A stretch of 64,000 nt of DNA from Polytrichum commune (Eukaryota; Streptophyta; Polytrichopsida; Polytrichales; Polytrichaceae). The stretch spans positions 47,735,169-47,799,168 of the forward strand of contig OX485806.1 of the NCBI GenBank assembly GCA_950295325.1, written 5' to 3'. The notes beneath the pieces were generated by a model. The model searched no databases and was not told where the DNA came from. It saw nothing but the letters and a program-made list of their open reading frames with translations. Made by a program: the position numbers and the translations under genes. Positions 55,083-64,000 of the stretch are shown here, one piece after another (within the stretch, counting starts at the first letter, position 1; the number at the start of each line of letters is the position of its first letter).

Positions 55083-56055
55083 TGTCGCAACCCTTGCTAG
55101 CCCCCTTAGCAATCTTATTAATTTTCCTTTCTAGCAAAGGTTACGAGCGCTAACCCTTCGCATTCCGCCATGCTAATGGATAGCTCCTCTTACCCCGGAC
55201 CAATAGTTTATAGGAGGGAACCAACCCTCCTACTTTGCTTTCGGGACTCACCCCTTAATCGGTTACCCATTTCCACAATGTGGACTTCCATCCATGGAAG
55301 TCCAATCCTATGTTGATCATCGCGTTGCCGGAGCAACACTACAACAACCCGAAGCATACTAGGCAACTATGGCCTCACATTGGGCCAATGCCCATGGAGG
55401 CCGTGCCGTTCGGCCTCGGGTGGGTGAGGCCACACCACCTCACCCATATAAGCCTCTAGGACTCTACGCGGGGCCCCTACCCCACCGTCAACCAATCTCT
55501 TGTCTCTCTACCAAGAGTTGGGGCCAAGTGGACATTTTCCTTTAGCTGCTGGGCCTAGAACCCCCCAGCAGCTTCAGACCATCATAACTTCCTTGTATGA
55601 TGTCTGATCATAACAACGAACCACTCCATCTTCATCTACGCTTCACGTAGATGCCGATGGACTCATCACTTGCCCCATTCGGGCAAGTCTTGAGGAAGTT
55701 ATGCCTGTTTGAACCTTGGCAGTCCCGGGAATCACTCCCAGGCACTGCTGTACCAGGGCGCTGTCCCGGGACAGCGCCCCACTCAAATGGCCATAACTCC
55801 TAGCTCACACCTCCGCTTGAGGCGATCTTAAGCATTCTAGAATCACCACGCCATGAGCTACGCATAGCTCATGGCCTTACCCTCATGCCTCCTAGTCTCC
55901 GTGGGTGGGAGGCGTTCCCAACGCCCTGGGGCCCTCACCCACACTAGGATCACTTGGGTCCTCTCACCAACGGCGCCACAAGTCCCGGGTGTCACTCCGG
56001 GGTCCCGCTTGTGCCCATGGTGTTTCGGGCACTCCTCATGGAGAGGTGCGCGACA
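55083..56055 (+). mobile_element. Solo LTR, TGTCGC family, copy E (duplicate of D)
   Basis: Same 973 bp as copy D, same CTTGG flanks, offset 5549. It arose by the segmental duplication, not by a new insertion. Confidence 0.9.
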
Positions 56056-59000
56056 CTTGGGGATTCGGCCGCTCACACCAAATTCTCAACTTCCTTTGTG
56101 TTTGACAAGTTGTCTAATCCAAGGGTGTAATTCTTATAGGCTTGAGGATTCGGCCCCTTACACCAAATTCTCAACTTCCTTTGTGTTTGACAAGTTGTCT
56201 AATCCAAGGGTGTAATTCTTATAGGCTTGAGGATTCGGCCCCTCACACCACATTCTGCACTTCCTTTGTGTATGGCAAGTTGTGTAATCCAAGGGTGTTA
56301 TTCTTATAGGCTTGGGGATTCGGCCCCTCACACCAAATTCTCAACTTCCTTTGTGTTTGACAAGTTGTGTAATCCAAGGCTGTAATTCTTATAGGCTTGA
56401 GCATTCGGCCTTTCACACCAAATTCTCAACTTCCTTTGTGTTTGACAACTTGTATAATCCAAGGGTGTAATTCTTATAGGCTTGAGGATTCGGCCCTTCA
56501 CATCACATTTTGCACTTCCTTTGTGTATGACAAATTGTGTAATCCAAAGGTGTTATTCTTATAGGCTTGGGGATTCGGCCCCTCACACCAAATTCTCAAC
56601 TTCCTTTGTGTATGACAAGTTGTGTAATCCAAGGGTATAATTCTTATAGGCTTGGGGATTCGGCCCCTCACACCAAATTCTCAACTTCCTTTGTGTTTGA
56701 CAAGTTGTGTAATCCAAGGGTGTAATTCTTATAGGCTTGGGGATTCGGCCCCTCACACCAAAATCTCAACTTCCTTTGTATTTGACAAGTTGTGTAATCT
56801 AAAGGTGTAATTCTTATAGGCTTGAGGATTCGGCCTTTCACACCACATTCTGCACTTCCTTTCTGTATGGCAAGTTGTGTAATCCAAGGGTATAATTCTT
56901 ATAGGCTTGGGGATTCGGCCCCTCACACCAAATTCTCAACTTCCTTTGTGTTTGACAACTTGTGTAATCCAAGGGTGTAATTCTTATAGGCTTGGGGATT
57001 CGGCCCCTCACACCAAAATCTCAACTTCCTTTGTATTTGACAAGTTGTGTAATCTAAAGGTGTAATTCTTATAGGGTTGAGGATTCGGCCTTTCACACCA
57101 CATTCTGCACTTCCTTTGTGTATGGCAAGTTGTGTAATCCAAGGGTGTAATTCTTATAGGCTTGAGGATTCGGCCCTTCTCACCACATTTTCAACTTCCT
57201 TTGTGTTTGACAAATTGTGTAATCCAAGGGTGTAATTCTTATAGGCTTGCGGATACCGCCCTTCACACCACATTTTGCACTTCCTTTGTGTATGACAAAT
57301 TGTGTAATCCAAGGGAGTAATTCTTATAGGCTTGGGGATTCAACCCCTCACACCAAATTCTGAACTTCCTTTGTGTTTGACAAGTTGTGTAATTCAAGGG
57401 TGTAATTCTTATAGGCTTGAGGATTCGGCCTTTCACACCACATTCTGCACTTCCTTTGTGTAATCCCAGGGTGTAATTCTTATAGGCTTGGGGATTCGGC
57501 CCCTCACACCAAATTCTCAACTTCCTTTTTGTTTGACAAGTTGTATAATCCAAGGGTGTAATTCTTATAGGCTTGAGGGTTCGGCCCCTCACACCACATT
57601 TTGCACTTCCTTTGTGTATGGGAAATTGTGTAATCCAAGGGTGTAATTCTTATAGGCTTGAGGATTCGGCCCTTCTCACCACATTTTCATCTTCCTTTGT
57701 GTTTGACAAATTGTGTAATCTCAGGGTTTAATTCTTATAGGCTTGAGGATTCGGCCCTTCACACCACATTCTCAACTTCCTTTGTGTTTCACAATATATG
57801 TAATCTAAAGGTGTAATTCATATAGGCTTGAGGATTCGGCCCTTCACACCACATTCTCAACTTCTTTTTTGTTTGACAATATATGTAATCTAAAGATGTA
57901 ATTCTTACAGGCTTGAGGATTCGGCCCTTCGCAACAAATTCTCAACTTCCTTTGTGTTTGACAATGTGTGTAATCTAAGGGTGTAATTCTTATAGGTTTG
58001 TGGATTCGGCCCTTCACACCAGATTCTCAGCATCCTTTGTGTTTGACAAGTTGTTTAATCTAAAAGTGTAATTCTTAGAGGCTTGAGGATTCGGCCCCTC
58101 ACACCACATTCTCCACTTCCTTTGTGTTTGACAAGTTGTGTAATCCAAGGGTGTAATTCTTATAGGCTTGAGGATTCGGCCCCTCACACCACATTCTCCA
58201 CTTCCTTTGTGTTTGACAAGTTGTGTAATCCAAGGGTGTAATTCTTATAGGCTTGAGGATTCAGCCCCTCACACCAAATTCTCAACTTCCTTTGTGTTTG
58301 ACAAGTTGTGTAATCTAAGGGTGTAAATCTTATAGGCTTGAGGATTCGGCCCTTCACACCACATTCTCAACTTCTTTTGTGTTTGACAATGTGTGTAATA
58401 TGAGGGTGTTATTATTATAGGCTTGAGGATTCGGCCCTTCACACGACAGTTTCAACTTCCTTTGTGTTTGACATGTTGTGTAATCCAAGGGTTTAGTTCT
58501 TATAGGCTTGAGGATTTGGCCCTTTACACTACATTCTCCACTTCCTTTGTGTTTGACAAGTTCTGTAATCTAAAAGTGTAATTCTTATAGGCTTGAGGAT
58601 TCAGCCCTTGACACCACATTCTCAACTTCCTTTGTGTTTGACAATGTGTGTAATCTAAGGGTGTAATTCTTATAGGCTTGAGGATTCGGCCCTTCACACC
58701 ACATTCTGCACTTCCTTTGTGTTTGACAAGTTGTGTTATCTAAGGGTTTAATTCTTATAGGGTTGAGGATTCGGCCCCTCAAACCTAATTTTCAATTTCC
58801 TTTGTGTTTGACAAGTTGTGTAATCTTAAGCTGTAATTCTTATAGGCTTGAGGATTCGGCCCTTCACACCACATTCTCAACTTGCTTTGTGTTTGACAAT
58901 GTGTGTAATCTGAGAGTGTAATTCTTATAGGCTTGAGAATTTGGCCGTTTACACCACATTCTCAACTTTCTTTGTGTTTGACAAGTTGTGTAATCTAAGG

Positions 59001-59152
59001 GTTTAATCCTTATAGGGTTGAGGATTCGGCCCTTCACACCACATTCTCCACTTCCTCTATGTTTGACAAGTTCTGTAATCTAACAATGTAACTCTTATAG
59101 GCTTGAGGATTCGGCCCTTCACACCACATTCTGCACTTCCTTTGTGTTTGTG

Positions 59153-59320
59153 CCGTACTAGTTTCTGTGGGTGGGAGGCGTTCCCAACGCCCGGGGCCCT
59201 CACCCACACTAGGATCACTTGGGCCCTCTCACCAACGGCGCCACAAGTCCCGGGTGTCACTCTGGGGTCCCCCTTGTGCTCATGGTGTTTCGGGCACTCC
59301 TCATGGAGAGGTGCGCGACA
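59153..59320 (+). mobile_element. Solo LTR, TGTCGC family, copy F, 5'-truncated
   Basis: Only the last ~165 bp of the family LTR are present (GTGGGTGGGAGGCGTTCCC... GGTGCGCGACA). Its left edge abuts a satellite unit cut in mid-unit, so a deletion or rearrangement ended the satellite here. Confidence 0.75.
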
Positions 59321-60365
59321 ACTCCCTTTCCGTCCCTCCAGGGGGGAGCAACCTCATCCTAGCTATCAAGTCTCGTCCTAGGGAAGTGCAGTCGACGTGA
59401 GCAACGACACTTGTGGTTTAGAAGCTCGAGAGAATCGCGAGATCATTTACCATTCCTTGCACTCCCCCTTGGTTCCTCCATACCCCCTGAGAGGATCTCC
59501 ATACCAACCCGACACCAACTGCATCTAAGTCGTGCATCTGAGGTGCTACATCTCCTTGCAGCTATGCAGTTTCCCCCAACCGCCTCGCCTCGCCTACCCA
59601 CTCCACCTTCAACCCTGAGTCACCAATCTGGCGAATGTGAAGTTGTAGAGCCTGACTTCATATCCACGCTGAGTCGAAGAAGATTCAATGGCACAGTGCC
59701 ATCCACCGTGAGCCTCATCCAGGAAGCGACAACAATTGTCCCTTCGCCTTCCTCTGTTAGTCTTTCTCTCTCTACACCCCCCCCCCCCCGAGATCAACAC
59801 AGATATAGAAAGACTATTGTTACGCCACCATCATCCCCACTTTAACCTTTAATCTCACCAACTAACTCCCTCTCTCGCTCTTTCTCACTCCTCCTCGCAC
59901 CCATGTTGCCTAGGTCTGTCTCGCTCATCATTGGGGTTTCACCTCTCCAGCACATCAATGCCCCTCCTTTCCCAGATCTGCATTCTTCTTGACACTACCA
60001 TCCGTGTGACCACCCAGGAGGAGAAGTTGAGGCAGCGCTTCCACCTCCTTCCGTTCCTCTCCCTCTAGCATGCACATTGAGTTCCCCTCCTCCTACCTCC
60101 CGATACCCCTCCAACTTCCTCTTTTTTTCTCGCACTGCCCGGCATCTTCGGGCCGCCCGGAAAAAAACGGTTTTTGCTTTCTCATTGCCTTTTCTTCCCT
60201 TGTAAGATTCGCCCTTCCCGTGCATGGTAATTCCACTTACCTTTTGTTTTAGTTTATTACAACTTATTTTTTTAAGGGTGAAATTAACCTCTTTAGTCTG
60301 TTTTTTTACCTTCCAACATTTGTGTTGGGGTTAATTAACATGTGAGTAAATTGTTCGGGCTCACA
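59321..60365 (+). mobile_element. LTR-like pyrimidine-rich fragment, ends GGGCTCACA-type
   Basis: About 1 kb, C/T-rich, with no credible gene. The 3' end AACATGTGAG...CGGGCTCACA forms the same terminal hairpin as the TGTCAGCC-family solo LTRs at 4486 and 6098. It shares a ~300-bp 3' part (CCTCCAACTTCCTCTTTTTT, CCCGGCATCTT, GGCCGCCCGG) with the next block. No TG start or target duplication was found. Confidence 0.4.
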
Positions 60366-62191
60366 ACCCTCTCTAAGGTACTTCCCTCTGAATGGTACTG
60401 CTCCTCCAATCCTAAGTCTAACTATACAAATTAGTATTCATACCTTGATACAAGTCAATTGTTCCGTTGCGAAGGCGAACACACACCAAAGTGAAGGTTC
60501 CCTTGGACAGCCAACCTCCCTACAAGAAGAGTTGGACCCTACTACCAGCTCTACATTACAGTCTTGGCTCCAGTGCTCACAGCGGATTCCCGCTTGACCT
60601 TATTTTTCCCACCCGTCATTCCGAGACTGTCTCTTATTTTATACAATAGCAGAATTGCCCCATGATCGATGAAAACTCATGAAGTGAACTGTAACTGTTC
60701 CCATTACCGAACATTCTCCCTTAATCCTATTTGATCGCTACGCATCTAAGTGGTGCCATTCACTGTGGCTGGATTATGTTTGTTACCCATTAGCGCCCCT
60801 ACCACCCTTCTTTGATTCATCTAGACCTTGTGTTGAGCTCTGCCACCTAGATGCCATTCCTTTCCTCCTCCCCTACGATGATCGTCAACACCATTCCCAA
60901 CTATGTGCATGATGCGACAGACCCTCAACGCAGCCGTTTCTCTACTCTACTCGGCTTGTTGCATGTAGTTTTTCTGTGAATCCATTCAGTTTCCCCTTAA
61001 GCTCGATCACTAAAACCATGGATCCTTCACCCATAGAAAAACTACCCTTAATGTTGACCACTATTGGCATAGAGGAAACATGACAAGGGAAGAAAGGGTA
61101 AGAGGAACCTCAATACTATGGACGTAGACTCTTGCAACACCACCGCCTGAACAGACAACCCTCCCTTGCAGTAGAGCTCCCGCCTTCCTCAGTGTTCCTA
61201 CTCCCTTTGGACTAACCCCTCATGGACCGATCCAATCCAACTCCTCCATCTTGAGAATCCAAGTCAGGGTCCCAAGCGTGCCCCGTGTAGATTTGTCAGC
61301 AAGTCGTGCACTGAGCCTCACAGCAACTCCCTTAGACCTTCCACAAGCATGTTACGGTGGGGCACCATAAAGTAGATCTTCCCCTATCCTTCGCTTCCTA
61401 GGGCTAATCTTATACTAAAGTGAACACATGACTCCCAACTAGGCACAATCCTTCCCCCCATGTCCACAATGACCCAAACATTTTTTTAAGAGAGAACCTC
61501 TTTATTTCTAACTTTCGGCTCCCTCTGTGCTCGGTACTTGCTTTTCCAACTCTCTTGATACCACCTCTACACTCACCAAGCCTACGCATTGTCCCTCTGC
61601 TGCCTTTGTGATCATCACCCTACTTCGGCAAGAAGAAAAAAAACAACCACACACACAATAGAGGGAAACCTATAGAAGAAGTTCGCCCTCCGGTAGGGCT
61701 TTTGCCTTCCTTAGTTGTCTAACCTCTACATCCACTTAAAGCCACAACCCAAGTTCCCTCATTCCTCCAATGGAGGAACACCTTCCTCGCACCTACCTAC
61801 TAGATTATGCGATGGGGTCGTTTGAAGCACAAAAAAAACTCCCCGATGCAGCAGGGCTTTCGCATGCCTCTCCTCCCTACCACACTATGCCTCCTTAATG
61901 AGCCTTTTTTTCCCTACCTCCCAAGACCCCTCCAAATTCCTTTTTTTTTGTCACGCTACCCGGTATCTTGGAGGCCGCCTGCAGAAGAAAAAAAAACAGG
62001 CTTGACCCTTTTTCTTTTACCGTTCCCTGCACTTTGCCTTTACCATTCGACCCAACCAATATTATTGTAATTTAATTTGCTTTGGTTTTTCTCTTACCTT
62101 TTGAGTGTTTCTCTCCTTAATGTGTTTTTTATTTCCAAGATTATGTTATTTTGATATTAATTAGCATGTGAGCGTAATTTTTAGGCTCACA
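60366..62191 (+). mobile_element. LTR-like pyrimidine-rich block, second copy, inserted against a copia fragment
   Basis: About 1.8 kb without genes, similar in size to the TGTCAGCC-family LTRs. It ends AGCATGTGAGC...GGCTCACA with an 8-bp perfect terminal stem (ATGTGAGC/GCTCACAT). It cuts the copia integrase frame exactly at 62192. Both ends of a target duplication could not be identified. Confidence 0.4.
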
Positions 62192-63060
62192 TGGCCTTGA
62201 GCACGTACACCCAAATCTTGCGCGAAAAATCGTTAATGAAGGTGAGAAAATACCTTGCGCCTTGAATGGACACGGTTTTCATCAGTTTGCATACGTCGGA
62301 ATGCACGAGCTCCAAGATCTTTGTAGCGCGGGTACCTCCATTCGTCAAGAATGGTTGCCTTGCTTGTTTTCCGTCCACACATCCTTCGCATGCAAACGAA
62401 TGCACATCGTTTTGCGTCACTTCCAAGTCCATCCCACTTACCATGCCTTGAAGCATTTTCACGTTATTTGCGTTGAGATGCCCCAACCTCTTGTGCCAAA
62501 GCTCCAAAGAATGCGAGTTTCCATTGGAACCCGCCAAACAACTCGTTTTGGCCCCATTCATCACATTCGTGTCCAATTGATACAAGTTGGACTCCAAGGA
62601 AGCAACGACCAACATCTCGCATCCCAATGAATTGAAATGCACCTTCAAACCCATCGAAATGAGTTTGCTCATTGAAAGCAAGTTTGAATGCAAATTGGGC
62701 ATATGAAGCATGTTATGCATTCTAATGCTCAACGCATGACCTTTCACATGTGTTTTACAGAGCTTTTGCCTACGGCCTCTACCATGCCGTTATCACCCAT
62801 AAACACTTTGCAACCTAATACGGGTTCGTAAATGTCGGAAAAAAAACTTATGCGGTGGCATGTGTTGCGAGGCCCCCAAATCATCGATCCATCTAGTGGC
62901 GGTGTTATTAAATGCTCAATTTGTCATGACAAATGCAAAATCATCACTCGAGCTTGCAATGTTTGCATTCACCTTGCTTGTTTCGACAATTACGAGCAAT
63001 GTGGCCCAACTTACCACAATTCTAGCACCTCAGGGTGTTGGCGCGCCGTTTGTTGTTGTT
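62192..63060 (-). pseudogene. Ty1/copia fragment: zinc knuckle, protease remnant, GAG-pre-integrase, start of integrase
   Basis: Read on the minus strand. A CCHC knuckle (C-x-N-C-GKLGHIARNC at 63027-62986, with TAG for one residue) comes first, then a protease remnant WIDDLGASQHMPPH where the D-S-G is changed to D-L-G. Next come LLSMSKLISMGLKV and the zinc-binding LWHKRLGHLNANNVKML...CEGCVDGKQARQPF block, then HSDVCKLM and YFLTFINDFSRKIWVYVLK of the integrase core. This is the normal copia order. It is cut at 62192 by the LTR-like block and lacks RT. Confidence 0.8.
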
Positions 63061-63084
63061 GAACGCTCGAGGTGGGCATGACAA

Positions 63085-64000
63085 CATAGGTACATCATAT
63101 CTCAGATATGAAATACATCACATATTTTCAACATCTCTAGCAACTCTAATCTGTAAGCCACTTTGCCCAACCTTTTTAATATTTTGAAAAGACCAATCCA
63201 ACTAGGTAGCAACTTCTTTGCTACTGGCATCTTTAACTTAATGTTAGATGTACTCAACAATACTTGAGTTCCAACATTAAAAAATATTTCACGTCTCTAC
63301 ATATCATGATAGGACTTTTGTCTATTATGTGCAACTAGCAAATGTTTCTTAGCCTCTTGCAAAATACTAGACATCGATTGCACTAAGTCCTTTGCAACAG
63401 GGACATGACATTTGTTGATCCCAATATTTAAAGGTGTCAAGGGATGCCGACCATGATTCGATATAAAATTAGTAGTTTGAATTGATTTTACCAAGCATTA
63501 TTGTATGCAAACTCTACCAAGGACAAATAAAGATCTTAGTCACCTTGAGTTGGGCTAACATAATGCCTTAGCATATCTTTTAGAATCCTATTAACTCTCT
63601 CCGTTTGCCCATTTATTTGAGGATGAAAAGTTGTAGACATAGTTTGTTTTGTGCCCAAAACATTACATAATGCAACCCAAAACCGACTAGTAAATCGAGT
63701 ATCTAGATCACTAACTAGCTTTCTAAGAAGACCATGATGCTCATACACCAAGTCTATGAATAGTCTTGATGTTTTTTCTGCAAGATCTATGGTCACGGTG
63801 GCTATAAAATTGATCATCTTGCTCAATTTATCCACACAAACCAATATTGCATCATGCCTTTATTTTATGGGAATTAATCTAGTGATAAAATCAAGGCTAA
63901 CACATTCCTACCTCATTTAAGGAATTTCTAAGGGTGACAATAATCTTGCCATCATTGTAGTAGAGGTTTTACTACGTTGACATACATCACATGTATTCAT
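63085..64000 (-). pseudogene. Ty3/gypsy integrase and C-terminal fragment, window edge
   Basis: On the minus strand from the right edge: TCDVCQRSKTST (end of the HHCC zinc region), SLDFIT (first catalytic Asp), LVCVDKLSKMINFIATV, VSDLDTRFTSRFWVALC (second Asp) and FHPQINGQTERVNRILKDML (catalytic Glu). Then SIQTTNFISNHGRHPLTPLN, a KKLLPSWIG-type segment and a terminal KICDVFHI. It belongs to another gypsy lineage than the 8220-35704 element and has stops between the blocks. No chromodomain is visible before its end near 63085. Confidence 0.8.

Larger units (their letters stand above)
46625..57722 (+). repeat. 5549-bp tandem duplication within the satellite
   Basis: Positions 46625-52173 recur at 52174-57722 with constant offset 5549 and near-identity, including the inserted solo LTR (49534-50506 and 55083-56055). 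I saw one difference (G at 46711, A at 52260) in the parts compared. The duplication is much younger than the divergence between satellite units. An assembly duplication cannot be excluded from sequence alone. Confidence 0.85.
42585..59152 (+). repeat. 85-bp satellite array, roughly 170 copies
   Basis: Head-to-tail units of 85 bp run GTGTAATTCTTATAGGCTTG, AGGATTCGGCCCTTCACACC, ACATTCTCAACTTCCTTTGT, GTTTGACAAGTTGTGTAATC, TAAGG or CCAAGG. The most constant part is TATAGGCTTGAGGATTCGGCC. Early units (to about 46 kb) mostly carry CTAAGG, later ones CCAAGG. The array is interrupted by two identical solo LTRs. It begins inside an intron of the MULE-1 ParB-like gene. Open frames on both strands follow the repeat period (3 x 85 = 255) and are not genes. 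Copy number is an estimate from length. Confidence 0.95.
6665..59154. mobile_element. MULE-1: two-gene MULE-like DNA transposon, interrupted
   Basis: The left end is a terminal repeat at 6665 related to both ends of MULE-2. Its parts are a plus-strand ORF (7187-7684), the 3' end of a transposase gene (7902-8219, minus), then the inserted gypsy element (8220-35704), the rest of the transposase gene and ORF1 (35710-39004, minus), and a divergent plus-strand ParB-like gene (39204 onward) whose intron holds the 85-bp satellite. No right terminal repeat was found; the methyltransferase exons expected from MULE-2 are not in the window, so they are either deleted or lie to the right. The right limit given is where the satellite ends and other elements begin. 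Confidence 0.55.

Noticed and set aside
42585-59152. Many open frames of 60-115 residues on both strands
   Set aside because: They repeat with the 85-bp satellite period, occur twice at an offset of 5549, and have no domain; three satellite units are 255 bp, so frames without stops arise automatically.
42585-59152. CRISPR array
   Set aside because: Units are contiguous 85-bp repeats without distinct spacers, in a eukaryotic context, with no cas genes.
60366-62191. Protein-coding gene (open frame at 61807-62070 and others)
   Set aside because: Short, low-complexity, pyrimidine-rich frames in an LTR-like block with no homology.

Overview
The window is a dense, nested pile of transposable elements with no recognisable host housekeeping gene. 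It looks like the nuclear genome of a streptophyte: spliceosomal introns, plant-style Ty3/gypsy and Ty1/copia elements, TATA-box promoters and a large satellite. A gypsy element that carries its own cytosine-5 DNA methyltransferase, a type reported from charophyte green algae, makes a charophyte (for example a Chara-like alga) my best guess. That is inference.

Layout, outside to inside. Level 0 (803-6664) is a minus-strand, gag-only, CCGGA-rich retroelement remnant containing two solo LTRs (2784-4486, 4551-6098) with 5-bp target duplications. A fragment of a second methyltransferase-gypsy copy lies left of it (1-802). Level 1, 'MULE-1', begins at a terminal repeat near 6665 and continues from 35705 to at least 42.6 kb, with its large intron running on to about 59.15 kb. 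Level 2 is a gypsy element (8220-35704) inserted in the 3' end of the MULE-1 transposase gene; a 5-bp duplication (ATCAC, 8215-8219 and 35705-35709) restores the transposase frame when the insertion is removed. Level 3, 'MULE-2' (about 11993-29374), sits inside the gypsy element between gag and protease. Level 4 consists of solo LTRs inside both MULE elements.

The two MULE-like elements are diverged relatives with one architecture. On the minus strand are a small ORF with a SUMO-site/SUMO-binding-like motif and a transposase with N-terminal Cys/His zinc-binding segments and a MULE-type core. On the plus strand, read divergently, is a multi-exon gene with a basic N-terminus and a ParB-like domain (EGNHR motif). 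In MULE-2 this gene continues into helical regions and a permuted (beta-class order) amino-methyltransferase: a DPPY-like motif first, the SAM-binding motif later. The introns of this gene in both elements carry arrays of the palindrome TCTCGGNNCCGAGA, embedded in otherwise unrelated repeat units (139/204-214 bp in MULE-2, about 107 bp in MULE-1). This ParB-like protein, methyltransferase and palindrome-array combination is the strongest candidate here for an undescribed system.

The gypsy element encodes gag with two zinc knuckles, protease, a C5-cytosine methyltransferase, reverse transcriptase/RNase H, integrase and a C-terminal PHD-like finger. It is inactivated mainly by TAG and TGA stops of the kind made by C-to-T decay. 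Right of 42.6 kb, an 85-bp satellite fills a MULE-1 intron and includes an exact-length 5549-bp tandem duplication. The right edge (59.3-64 kb) holds LTR-like AT/pyrimidine-rich sequence, a minus-strand copia fragment and a minus-strand gypsy integrase fragment.
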